This document shows positions 23,585-30,545 of a stretch of DNA of 30,545 nt, one piece after another. This stretch comes from JADJAH01 sp964615795 (GTDB lineage: Bacteria > Bacteroidota > Ignavibacteria > Tepidaquicellales > Tepidaquicellaceae). Under the pieces are notes generated by a model. That model was not told the origin of the DNA. It saw only the letters and a program-made list of their open reading frames with translations, and ran no database searches. Both the position numbers and the translations under genes were made by a program. Every line of letters starts with the position of its first letter. The stretch's first letter is position 1. The stretch spans positions 1 to 30,545 of the forward strand of contig CAZTQR010000037.1 of assembly GCA_964615795.1 (NCBI GenBank). Reading direction: 5' to 3'.

Positions 23585-24247
23585 TTATTTGTTTGTGGTT
23601 ACTTTATTATCGCGAATTTTCCATTTGCCTTTGCTGTCAGCCGTTAGTATGTATTTAACAGTCATGTTGGTTTCAACTTCCTTGCCGTCTTTAAGGTCAC
23701 GTTTGCTGATCTTCACCTCCACTACTGCTTCGTCACCCTTCTGTGAGACCACTTTGGGTTCCTCGAGCACCACTATTTTCTTAGTGTCCTTATAGTTTCT
23801 CTTGAACCTCCCTACATTGCTCTTCTCCCATTGCTCATCCGCCTTCTTAATGTTCTGTTCAAAATCCCCGCCGCCGGAGATGGCTCTTTGAAGGTATTCT
23901 ATGTAGTCAGTGACTGCGGTCTTGGGATTATCAAGCCTTCTGTTCAGTTCTTTTTCTTTCTGAACCAGTTCCTTCTTCTCCTTCTTTACTGATCTTGAAG
24001 AAGCAGTGTCCTTGACATTTGCGGAATCTGTACTTGTCAAAGCGGAGGAAGTGTCATTTACGGATGATGTATCGCCCTGCTCAAGCCTCTTAAGTCTCTC
24101 AAACTCCTCTCTCTCAAGTCTTTCCTGTTCAGGGTCCTTTCTGACTTCCGGAGTGGGAGGTACATAGACCTGTTCTTCCTTCTTTCCGCAAGATGAAAGC
24201 AAGAATAATATCAGCAATGAAGAGATTAAGAGAGATGTTCTTATCAA
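23585..24247 (-). CDS. Lipoprotein with charged linker, unknown function
   Basis: 220 residues from TTG at 24247. A type II signal peptide ends LLSSC with Cys 20. A charged and Ser/Thr/Asp-rich region (about 30-110) follows, then a small domain of about 100 residues: a helix with TAVTDYIEYLQRAISGG, then WEKSNVGRFKRNY, and strands such as DEAVVEVKISKR and TNMTVKYILTADSKGKWKIRDN. The end resembles DUF4878/NTF2-like exported domains, a weak call. It is the first gene of the eight-gene run, with a good promoter just upstream. No clear Shine-Dalgarno site is visible. Confidence 0.75.
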   Translation of the reverse strand: MIRTSLLISSLLILFLLSSCGKKEEQVYVPPTPEVRKDPEQERLEREEFERLKRLEQGDTSSVNDTSSALTSTDSANVKDTASSRSVKKEKKELVQKEKELNRRLDNPKTAVTDYIEYLQRAISGGGDFEQNIKKADEQWEKSNVGRFKRNYKDTKKIVVLEEPKVVSQKGDEAVVEVKISKRDLKDGKEVETNMTVKYILTADSKGKWKIRDNKVTTNK

Positions 24248-24272
24248 GGGAGTTGAATCGAATATTTATTGC

Positions 24273-24301
24273 AAGATAAATCATTGATGAAACAGTTTCA
24301 A
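24273..24301 (-). promoter_or_regulatory. Promoter of the eight-gene minus-strand operon
   Basis: On the minus strand, TTGAAA (24301-24296), 17 bases, TATCTT (24278-24273), about 25 bases before the TTG start of the lipoprotein gene. I see no further promoter between the genes down to 18177, where spacings are one to fifteen bases or overlaps. Confidence 0.6.
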
Positions 24302-24499
24302 TTTACAAACCGGAAATGAGTCTGCAAATGTCCAAACCTGGGATTAAGAAGCTTAAAGGTCTGAAGGACCAAGAGTTATTTGTATTTTAATTCCTGTACA
24401 TTACGGCATTCTGAACAATGCAACCGTGGGTTTCCTTCAGCGTTTTTCTTTGCGACAACTGAATCCTCATGCAAAAAATGAGATCTGACTTTTTATTTA
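24302..24499. other. Intergenic stretch with no recognised feature
   Basis: Between the divergent promoters of the lipoprotein operon and the first T9SS cargo gene. I see no open frame of substance, no tRNA and no clear hairpin terminator here; TTATTTGTATTTTA near 24379 is AT-rich but has no -35 partner. Confidence 0.5.
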
Positions 24500-24528
24500 T
24501 TGACAATCACTCTTAATATAAATAACTT
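24500..24528 (+). promoter_or_regulatory. Promoter of T9SS cargo gene 1
   Basis: TTGACA at 24500-24505, 17 bases, TAACTT at 24523-24528. The surrounding TTGACAATCnCTnCTTAATAT is nearly repeated before cargo gene 2. AAGGGAG just before the ATG is the Shine-Dalgarno site. Confidence 0.65.
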
Positions 24529-24578
24529 CACCGCATTCAAATACAACTAATCTGAAAACATAAACAAGGGAGACAAAA

Positions 24579-26276
24579 ATGAGGTCAAGACTACTGCTTT
24601 ATGTTCTGCCCGTGGTATTGGTGTCATTGTTCTTGTTCGGATATTCAGTTCAGGACAATCCGAACAACGACATGGCGCCTTCACTCACCGAAAACTCAAA
24701 GACTCTTTCGCTTCAGCTCGACACAATTCCTCCTGCGGGATTTCCCTATGCCACGCAGTTCAACTGGAATTACTCTGCAATAGGCGGAGTGAACGGCGGA
24801 ACGGTCGGTGCGACTTATTTCAACGGCAAGTACTATCTTAACAGATGGAACAATGCCGTGCTTTACAGATACAACGCAAACGGACCCGGCGGCGGTCCGG
24901 GCACACTTGCCGACTCTATTTCCGGTTATAACGGCGGTGCCGGAGCGATCAGGGACATGACCGTGGCACCTGACGGATCAGGCAGGCTCTATCTCTGGGG
25001 AGGTTCAGCAAGCACGGCGCTCTACAAAATGGACTCGCTCGGAACAAGGCTCGCAACATTCACACACACAGGCGCAGCATACAGAGCAGTAACATGGGAT
25101 CCGAACAGAAAGGGATTCTGGAGCTCGAACTTCAGCGACAACATAGTATGCCGCGATACGAACGGAACGATAATCAGAACGATCACCAACACGCTTGCAG
25201 GAAAGTACGGAATGGGCTTTGACAGCACATCCTCACCCGACTCTGCATTCCTTTGGGTATGGAGCCAGGTAACAGGCGGACTTCAGAACCAGCTTGACAA
25301 GATCTATCTTGGCACAGGCCTTTCAGTGAAGACATATCTGTTCAACACAACTGCGGCCAGCGTGGGAATAGCCGGCGGCGCGGAAGTATTTGTACAGGAC
25401 AACAAGCTTATACTTGCACTGAACTATCAGAACCAGGCCACATGCGGATATAAGCTTAAGGACATCGGCGGCGGCGGAACCGGAGGCACAATGACATTCA
25501 GAAAGAGCAAGTACACTGTAATTCCTGAGAATGGTACGAATACAAATCCAGCAGTTGACACTATCAATGTAAGCGGTATTCCTGCAGGAAACGTGATCAA
25601 CAAGATCACAGTCACAATGGACTCTGTGATCCACACCTGGATTGGCGACCTTAGGTTCTGGGTAACAAAATCAACCACGGTTGATACTGTCATCAGCAGG
25701 ATCGGATGGACGGGAACCGGTTTCGGGAACAGTTGTGATAATCTGATAGGAACCAGACTAATTGATACTACCGGAGTCATATCTGTCCAGAACATGACGC
25801 CTACCACATGCAACACAGGGCTCCCGGCAAACTCAACCGGAAACTTCACACCAAAGTCACCGCTTGGAGTATTCAACAATACTGATCCAAACGGTGCATA
25901 TATTCTGCGGGTATCAGATAACGCTGCAGGAGACACCGGAAGCGTCAGATCATGGAGCGTGACGATCACATACGGACCGCAAACGAGCGTCTCGAACAAT
26001 TCAGGATTGATCGAAGGCTACAAGCTTTCGCAGAACTACCCGAATCCGTTCAATCCTTCAACCGTAATCAACTATACAATTCCGAAATCCGGACTTGTAA
26101 CGCTGAAGGTGTTTGATATCTCCGGAAGGGAAGTTGCTAATCTCGTAAATGAGGTAAAGAATGCGGGAACTTACGACTTTAAGTTCTATGCAGGAAACCT
26201 CTCGAGCGGTGTTTACTTCTATCGACTGCAATCGGGTAATTTTGTTGAAACAAAGAAGATGTTCCTTGTGAAGTAA
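24579..26276 (+). CDS. T9SS cargo protein 1: propeller-like domain, P-domain, type A sorting domain
   Basis: 565 residues. The signal peptide MRSRLLLYVLPVVLVSLFLFG is followed by the motif SVQDNPNND. Residues about 55-300 form repeated beta units (FNGKYYLNRWNNAVLYRYN, GRLYLWGGSASTALYKMD), probably a propeller. A Gly-rich linker (DIGGGGTGG) leads to a P-domain-like region at about 310-470: TINVSGIPAGNVINKITVTM, HTWIGDLRFWVTK, LGVFNNTDPNGAYILRVSDN. The last 85 residues are the T9SS type A sorting domain (LSQNYPNPFNPST, LKVFDISGREVANLVNE, SGVYFYRLQSG), which targets export through the outer membrane. Surface-attached or released. Bases 24651-25408 are identical to part of the next gene. Confidence 0.88.
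   Translation: MRSRLLLYVLPVVLVSLFLFGYSVQDNPNNDMAPSLTENSKTLSLQLDTIPPAGFPYATQFNWNYSAIGGVNGGTVGATYFNGKYYLNRWNNAVLYRYNANGPGGGPGTLADSISGYNGGAGAIRDMTVAPDGSGRLYLWGGSASTALYKMDSLGTRLATFTHTGAAYRAVTWDPNRKGFWSSNFSDNIVCRDTNGTIIRTITNTLAGKYGMGFDSTSSPDSAFLWVWSQVTGGLQNQLDKIYLGTGLSVKTYLFNTTAASVGIAGGAEVFVQDNKLILALNYQNQATCGYKLKDIGGGGTGGTMTFRKSKYTVIPENGTNTNPAVDTINVSGIPAGNVINKITVTMDSVIHTWIGDLRFWVTKSTTVDTVISRIGWTGTGFGNSCDNLIGTRLIDTTGVISVQNMTPTTCNTGLPANSTGNFTPKSPLGVFNNTDPNGAYILRVSDNAAGDTGSVRSWSVTITYGPQTSVSNNSGLIEGYKLSQNYPNPFNPSTVINYTIPKSGLVTLKVFDISGREVANLVNEVKNAGTYDFKFYAGNLSSGVYFYRLQSGNFVETKKMFLVK
24651..25408 (+). repeat. 758-bp direct repeat, copy 1
   Basis: By eye, base-for-base identical to 26532-27289 (offset 1881), covering most of the propeller-like module. 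Divergence begins at 25409 (T here, C in the other copy) and before 24651, where the signal-peptide codons differ. Confidence 0.85.
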
Positions 26277-26299
26277 GTTCAGGAACTTCGAATATTTGA

Positions 26300-26332
26300 G
26301 ATCCGGCAATATATATTGCCGGATCTTTTTTT
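26300..26332 (+). terminator. Terminator of T9SS cargo gene 1
   Basis: GATCCGGCAAT at 26300-26310 pairs perfectly with ATTGCCGGATC at 26315-26325 across a four-base loop, followed by seven T residues. Confidence 0.95.
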
Positions 26333-26355
26333 ATGCCCTGTTAAGTTTTTGTTAA

Positions 26356-26384
26356 TTGACAATCCTTCTTAATATCAATAAGTT
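26356..26384 (+). promoter_or_regulatory. Promoter of T9SS cargo gene 2
   Basis: TTGACA at 26356-26361, 17 bases, TAAGTT at 26379-26384. The region is homologous to the cargo gene 1 promoter. The ATG at 26460 has no obvious Shine-Dalgarno site. Confidence 0.65.
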
Positions 26385-26459
26385 AAATCAAAGTTTCAAA
26401 AAGATCTTTCGTTTCTTTCAGGTCTCAACCAATTTCTTAAACTTCAAAACAACACTACA

Positions 26460-27702
26460 ATGAGATCAAAACTACTGCTTTTTGCAGTGCCGGTAGTCAT
26501 GGCATCATTTCTCATGTTCGGATACTCTGTACAGGACAATCCGAACAACGACATGGCGCCTTCACTCACCGAAAACTCAAAGACTCTTTCGCTTCAGCTC
26601 GACACAATTCCTCCTGCGGGATTTCCCTATGCCACGCAGTTCAACTGGAATTACTCTGCAATAGGCGGAGTGAACGGCGGAACGGTCGGTGCGACTTATT
26701 TCAACGGCAAGTACTATCTTAACAGATGGAACAATGCCGTGCTTTACAGATACAACGCAAACGGACCCGGCGGCGGTCCGGGCACACTTGCCGACTCTAT
26801 TTCCGGTTATAACGGCGGTGCCGGAGCGATCAGGGACATGACCGTGGCACCTGACGGATCAGGCAGGCTCTATCTCTGGGGAGGTTCAGCAAGCACGGCG
26901 CTCTACAAAATGGACTCGCTCGGAACAAGGCTCGCAACATTCACACACACAGGCGCAGCATACAGAGCAGTAACATGGGATCCGAACAGAAAGGGATTCT
27001 GGAGCTCGAACTTCAGCGACAACATAGTATGCCGCGATACGAACGGAACGATAATCAGAACGATCACCAACACGCTTGCAGGAAAGTACGGAATGGGCTT
27101 TGACAGCACATCCTCACCCGACTCTGCATTCCTTTGGGTATGGAGCCAGGTAACAGGCGGACTTCAGAACCAGCTTGACAAGATCTATCTTGGCACAGGC
27201 CTTTCAGTGAAGACATATCTGTTCAACACAACTGCGGCCAGCGTGGGAATAGCCGGCGGCGCGGAAGTATTTGTACAGGACAACAAGCTCATACTTGCAC
27301 TTAACTATCAGAACCAGGCAACATGCGGATATAAGCTTAAGGACATCGGCGGCGGTGGTGGAAGTTGCACATACAACTGGTCAACTCAAACCTCAGGCAC
27401 ACCGAATCAGCTTTTGACCGTATCAGCGGTATCAGATCAGATCGGCTGGGCGGCAGGCGTAGGCCCGACGGTAGNNNNNNNNNNNNNNNNNNNNNNNNNN
27501 NNNNNNNNNNNNNNNNNNNNNNNNNNNNNNNNNNNNNNNNNNNNNNNNNNNNNNNNNNNNNNNNNNNNNNNNNNATGAATTCAAGAACGCAGGCAGTTAC
27601 CTCGTAGGCTTCAATGCGGCGAACCTGCCGAGTGGCGCGTACTTCTACAGGATAGTATCAGGCGGCTTCATCGAAACCAAAAAGATGTTGCTCGTCAAGT
27701 AA
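26460..27702 (+). CDS. T9SS cargo protein 2, interrupted by an assembly gap
   Basis: The 5' part (26460-27474) encodes a signal peptide, the DNPNND motif, the same propeller-like module as cargo protein 1, a DIGGGGG linker, then CTYNWSTQTSGTPNQLL as in cargo protein 3. After 100 N, 27575-27702 encodes the end of a T9SS type A sorting domain (NEFKNAGSYLVGFNAANLPS through KKMLLVK, stop TAA). The two sides match gene 3 at 28629-28731 and 29701-29828, so the missing centre is probably the YCF48-like repeats and the rest of the sorting domain. If it equals gene 3, about 969 bp is missing and the protein would be about 703 residues. Treating both sides as one gene is inference. Confidence 0.7.
26532..27289 (+). 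repeat. 758-bp direct repeat, copy 2
   Basis: Identical by eye to 24651-25408. Identity including silent positions implies very recent duplication or gene conversion, or an assembly artefact, given the gap just downstream. Confidence 0.85.
27475..27574. other. Scaffold gap (100 N)
   Basis: Exactly 100 unknown bases, the conventional length for a gap of unknown size. Both edges lie in sequence shared with cargo gene 3, which explains why assembly failed here. Confidence 0.97.
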
Positions 27703-27730
27703 GAAGCGCTTTCGCTTATTCAAACGAAGA

Positions 27731-27757
27731 GCCCGGAATGCAGATTCCGGGCTTTTT
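27731..27757 (+). terminator. Terminator of T9SS cargo gene 2
   Basis: GCCCGGAAT at 27731-27739 pairs with ATTCCGGGC at 27744-27752 across a four-base loop, followed by five T residues. Confidence 0.93.
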
Positions 27758-27772
27758 GTCTATATTCGCAAC

Positions 27773-27802
27773 TTGAAAGTGTTAATTCAAAACAATATTT
27801 TG
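27773..27802 (+). promoter_or_regulatory. Promoter of T9SS cargo gene 3
   Basis: TTGAAA at 27773-27778, 17 bases, TATTTTG at 27796-27802. It leaves a leader of roughly 105 bases before the ATG at 27915, in which I recognise no riboswitch or other element. Confidence 0.6.
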
Positions 27803-27914
27803 ATTAAAATTCTAAAGGCCTCCATCACTGTCAACTGCTTTACTTTATTGGTGAAGTGATTGCCGTTAGAGACGATTCTAATTTCTTAACAATTCAAACA
27901 GAAAGGTAAACCAG

Positions 27915-29828
27915 ATGAGATCGAGAATTACAGTTTCAATGGTGCTTGGTATTATTGCATTGGGCGTGTTCCTCGGATTCAACGTCGGTGACAATCCAAC
28001 CGGCTCAAAGACCCGCGGATCATCTTCAGTTCCGCCAATCACATTGCAGGAGACAGACAATCCGGCAATAATTTTCCAGGATAACTTCAACTCTGCCAAT
28101 GATACTACGGCTCTGAAGGCAAGAGGTTACAAAGTTTGGTACAGAGGCGGCGGCCCGCAAGGAGTTACCGCAACATGGTTCCAGGGAAATGATGTTGTGT
28201 TCCCGGCATACGAAGGCCCCACCACAGGTTATGTGGCTGCCAACTACAATATTGTAACAGGAACAAACAACATAGACAGCTGGCTTGTAACCCCAAGAAT
28301 GGGTGTAGGTACAGGCGACACTATTTCATTCTGGTCAAGGTCTCCTGACGGCAGCACTTTCCCGGATTCGATCACAGTATCTTATTCTGCAGTCGGAGAT
28401 TCAGTTCCTGAAGCTGCTTCATGGGTTACACTTGGAAAATTCAAAGTAAGTATTGCGGGCTGGACAAGAAACTTCTTTCTCACGCCGGCAGCCGGCTCCA
28501 ATGCAAGGTTTGCAGTCAGATACAAAGTAGTAAACGGCGGCCCTACCGGAGCAAACAGCGACTTCATCGGAGTTGATCTGCTTACAGTTGCCGGTACAGG
28601 CGGTGGCGGCGGTTCAACGAGCTGTAACTACAACTGGTCAACTCAAACCTCAGGCACACCGAATCAGCTTTTGACGGTATCAGCGGTATCAGATCAGATC
28701 GGCTGGGCGGCAGGCGTAGGCCCGACGGTAGTAAGGACAACCAACGGCGGAACATCATGGACAGCAGCCACAGGCACAGGAATCACCGGTGATGTTTACA
28801 ACATTTATGCATGGAGCGCCAACGATGCACTTTGCACCACGTCACCAAGCGCAACGTTCATCTATAAGACCACCAACGGCGGTACAACCTGGACACAGGT
28901 ATACACGCTTGCAGGCGGCTTTATAGACGCTATACAGATGGTAAGCACATCAGAAGGCTATGCGCTCGGAGATCCTGTTGGCGGCAAGTGGACAGTACTG
29001 AAGACTACCGACGGCGGCAATACCTGGGCAAGAATGGCAACAGAGCCGGCACAGGTAGGAACTGAAGCAGGCTGGAACAATTCATTCCAGATCGTCGGCA
29101 CAAACATGTGGTTCGGCACCAACAACACAAGGGTTTACAGGTCAACCGACCTTGGCCTTACGTGGACAAGCGGTGCAACCACAGGAACAGTGAACACATA
29201 CGGAGTTCATTACAACAATGCAACCACAGGTCTTGCAGGCGGAACGGCAATGGTTCTTTCCACCAACGGCGGCACGAGCTATTCATCAGTAACAGCTCCG
29301 GGCACAGCCGGCAACCTTAACGGAATCGAAGGCAACGGCTCAGACTGGTGGGCGATCAGAAGCGGCAACACTGTTTACAGGTCAACCAACGGAGCCGCAA
29401 GCTGGACGAACGCATTTGTATCCGGCACAGCAGTATTCCAGGATATAGATTTCGCAGTAGTAGGAAGCGGATGCCCGAACGGCTGGGCAGTAGGCAATGC
29501 GGGAGTAATTGCAAAGATGACCGGAACACTTGTAGGCGTAACAACCACAAGCAGTGAGGTTCCGTCATCATACCTGCTGAAGCAGAACTACCCGAATCCT
29601 TTCAACCCGACAACAAACATCACCTTTGCACTGCCGAAGGCAGGCGATGTAACACTGAAGGTGTATGACATGTCAGGAAAGGAAGTAGCAGTACTGGTAA
29701 ATGAATTCAAGAACGCAGGCAGTTACCTCGTAGGCTTCAATGCGGCGAACCTGCCAAGTGGTGCGTACTTCTACAGGATAGTATCAGGCGGTTTCGTTGA
29801 AACCAAAAAGATGATGCTCGTCAAGTAA
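27915..29828 (+). CDS. T9SS cargo protein 3: choice-of-anchor J-like domain, YCF48/BNR repeats, type A sorting domain
   Basis: 637 residues. A signal peptide (MRSRITVSMVLGIIALGVFLG) precedes VGDNPTG, echoing the DNP motif of the two genes before it. Residues about 53-230 look like a cleaved-adhesin/choice-of-anchor J jelly roll: IIFQDNFNS, SWLVTPRMGVGTGDTISFWS, NSDFIGVDLLTV. A Gly-rich linker follows, then about 240-545 is a propeller with repeated Asp/Asn-box-like units, VRTTNGGTSWT, YKTTNGGTTWT, LKTTDGGNTWA, YRSTDLGLTWT, YRSTNGAASWT, as in YCF48/sialidase-like proteins. The last 85 residues are the T9SS sorting domain (LKQNYPNPFNPTT to KKMMLVK). Probably a surface adhesin or binding protein; no catalytic residues are evident. 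Confidence 0.88.
   Translation: MRSRITVSMVLGIIALGVFLGFNVGDNPTGSKTRGSSSVPPITLQETDNPAIIFQDNFNSANDTTALKARGYKVWYRGGGPQGVTATWFQGNDVVFPAYEGPTTGYVAANYNIVTGTNNIDSWLVTPRMGVGTGDTISFWSRSPDGSTFPDSITVSYSAVGDSVPEAASWVTLGKFKVSIAGWTRNFFLTPAAGSNARFAVRYKVVNGGPTGANSDFIGVDLLTVAGTGGGGGSTSCNYNWSTQTSGTPNQLLTVSAVSDQIGWAAGVGPTVVRTTNGGTSWTAATGTGITGDVYNIYAWSANDALCTTSPSATFIYKTTNGGTTWTQVYTLAGGFIDAIQMVSTSEGYALGDPVGGKWTVLKTTDGGNTWARMATEPAQVGTEAGWNNSFQIVGTNMWFGTNNTRVYRSTDLGLTWTSGATTGTVNTYGVHYNNATTGLAGGTAMVLSTNGGTSYSSVTAPGTAGNLNGIEGNGSDWWAIRSGNTVYRSTNGAASWTNAFVSGTAVFQDIDFAVVGSGCPNGWAVGNAGVIAKMTGTLVGVTTTSSEVPSSYLLKQNYPNPFNPTTNITFALPKAGDVTLKVYDMSGKEVAVLVNEFKNAGSYLVGFNAANLPSGAYFYRIVSGGFVETKKMMLVK
28629..28731 (+). repeat. Segment shared with cargo gene 2 on the left of the gap
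   Basis: Matches 27372-27474 with one difference in 103 bases (C at 27419, G here). The match runs right up to the first N, so its true end in gene 2 is unknown. The corresponding right-hand match is 29701-29828 with 27575-27702, six differences in 128. Confidence 0.85.
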
Positions 29829-29852
29829 AATACGCATAAGCTTCAGAACTTA

Positions 29853-29885
29853 AAGCCCTCCGGTGCAGAACCGGGGGGCTTTTTA
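29853..29885 (+). terminator. Terminator of T9SS cargo gene 3
   Basis: AAGCCCTCCGGT at 29853-29864 pairs with ACCGGGGGGCTT at 29870-29881 across a five-base loop with one G-T pair, followed by a T tract. Confidence 0.92.
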
Positions 29886-29914
29886 TTTGAGTTCAATACA
29901 TTCATCCAAAAGTT

Positions 29915-29922
29915 TATTTTTG
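29915..29922 (+). promoter_or_regulatory. Possible -7 element for pgk
   Basis: TATTTTTG matches the TAnnTTTG pattern and lies 27 bases before the pgk ATG. The -35 position (29892-29897, TTCAAT) is a poor match, so support is partial. Confidence 0.4.
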
Positions 29923-29949
29923 TGCTTAAAAAAATAATCAAACTACATA

Positions 29950-30545
29950 ATGGGAAAATTATCACTGCAGGATCTCATTGACAGCGGTAAGATCAAGGGT
30001 AAGAAGGTTCTTGTAAGAGTTGACTTCAATGTTCCGATAGATTCAGACGGGATCATAACGGATGACAAACGGATCATGGAATCTCTCCCGACGATAAAGT
30101 CCATCATATCGAACGGAGGTAAATGTATTTTGATGAGTCATCTCGGCAGGCCGAAAGGTGAGAAGAATCCAAAGTACAGTCTTGAACCGGTAGCCAGGCA
30201 TCTCACAAAGGCGCTTGACAAGCCGGTACTGTTTTCCGATGACTGCATAAGCGAAGACAATCTTAAGATCGTAAATGAGACGATGAACGAAGGCGACATT
30301 CTGCTTCTTGAGAATCTCAGATTTTATAAGGAAGAAGAAAAGAACGATCCGGAGTTTGCAAAGAAACTGGCAGCGCTCGGAGATGTTTATGTGAATGATG
30401 CATTCGGTACAGCGCACAGGGCGCACGCCTCAACCGAGGGCGTAACGAAGTTTATCAGGGACAATGCGGCGGGTTATCTGATCGAAAAGGAGATCAGATA
30501 TCTGACTGCTGCCATAAAGGATCCGAAGAGGCCGCTTGTGGCGAT
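29950..30545 (+). CDS. pgk: Phosphoglycerate kinase, 3' partial
   Basis: The first 198 residues are present; the gene runs off the window. It catalyses 1,3-bisphosphoglycerate plus ADP to 3-phosphoglycerate plus ATP in glycolysis. KKVLVRVDFNVPIDSDG at the N-terminus is the family signature with the substrate-binding Arg and Asp. ITDDKRIMESLPTI, LMSHLGRPKGEKNPKYSLEP, LLLENLRFYKEEEKNDPEFA and YVNDAFGTAHRAHAST follow in the usual order. ATG at 29950 gives MGKLSLQDLIDSGKIKGK. It follows the cargo gene 3 terminator and so is an independent unit. Confidence 0.96.
   Translation, partial: MGKLSLQDLIDSGKIKGKKVLVRVDFNVPIDSDGIITDDKRIMESLPTIKSIISNGGKCILMSHLGRPKGEKNPKYSLEPVARHLTKALDKPVLFSDDCISEDNLKIVNETMNEGDILLLENLRFYKEEEKNDPEFAKKLAALGDVYVNDAFGTAHRAHASTEGVTKFIRDNAAGYLIEKEIRYLTAAIKDPKRPLVA

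Noticed and set aside
26903..27109. Opposite-strand open frames within the cargo repeats (also at 25022-25228)
   Set aside because: They are duplicated only because the repeat is duplicated; they have no start signals, and the sense strand has clear protein homology.
27580..27607. Open frames reading through or beginning inside the N run
   Set aside because: Translations across unknown bases have no meaning; only the flanks were used.
1..30545. CRISPR arrays, tRNA or rRNA genes, phage genes, origin
   Set aside because: No regularly spaced identical repeats with spacers, no cloverleaf-like or rRNA-like segments, and no phage or replication-initiation genes were recognised.

Overview
The window looks like a chromosomal contig from a member of the Ignavibacteria/Chlorobi-Bacteroidota group. 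The main evidence is three long secreted proteins: two complete ones end in a type IX secretion (T9SS) type A sorting domain with the QNYPNPFNP motif typical of Ignavibacteria, and the third retains the end of that domain. Supporting signs are good Shine-Dalgarno sites at some genes, many secreted or outer-membrane hypotheticals, and a recurrent promoter form TTGAnn-N17-TAnnTT that resembles the Bacteroidota -33/-7 pattern. A run of exactly 100 N at 27475-27574 shows that this is a scaffold with an assembly gap.

Layout. 1-1316: an exported type 1 periplasmic binding protein whose start codon falls across the left window edge. About 1345-2454: a decayed IS256-family (mutator) insertion sequence. 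2530-6573: a visibly AT-rich block of five unrecognised envelope proteins (a polytopic membrane protein, a one-span coiled-coil protein, two exported proteins and a probable outer-membrane barrel). This block is the best candidate for something undescribed. 6616-7951: short tandem repeats, a strong promoter, then a small Lpp-like lipoprotein and a LysM protein. 8032-15638: housekeeping genes (phoH; rsmB and dinG on the minus strand; a SpoU/TrmH methyltransferase; a small exported protein; then a LytR_C protein, rsfS and pdxA). 15631-17064: a large TPR protein on the minus strand. 17272-18168: a crotonase-fold enzyme close to the BamA/Oah ring-hydrolase type.

24247 down to 18177 is one tight eight-gene minus-strand run: lipoprotein, sucD, folB, folK, deoxynucleoside kinase, a 59-residue membrane protein, a family 9 glycosyltransferase, and Ppx/GppA with a C-terminal HD domain. 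A single good promoter lies upstream of the first gene. It mixes folate synthesis, nucleotide salvage, the TCA cycle, envelope glycan assembly and (p)ppGpp/polyphosphate metabolism.

24579-29828 holds three tandem T9SS cargo genes that share modules. The middle gene looks like a chimera: its 5' part is identical to gene 1 over about 758 bp, and both sides of the gap match gene 3. If it has the gene 3 architecture, about 969 bp is missing from the gap. The window ends inside pgk (29950 onward). No rRNA, tRNA or CRISPR array was recognised.
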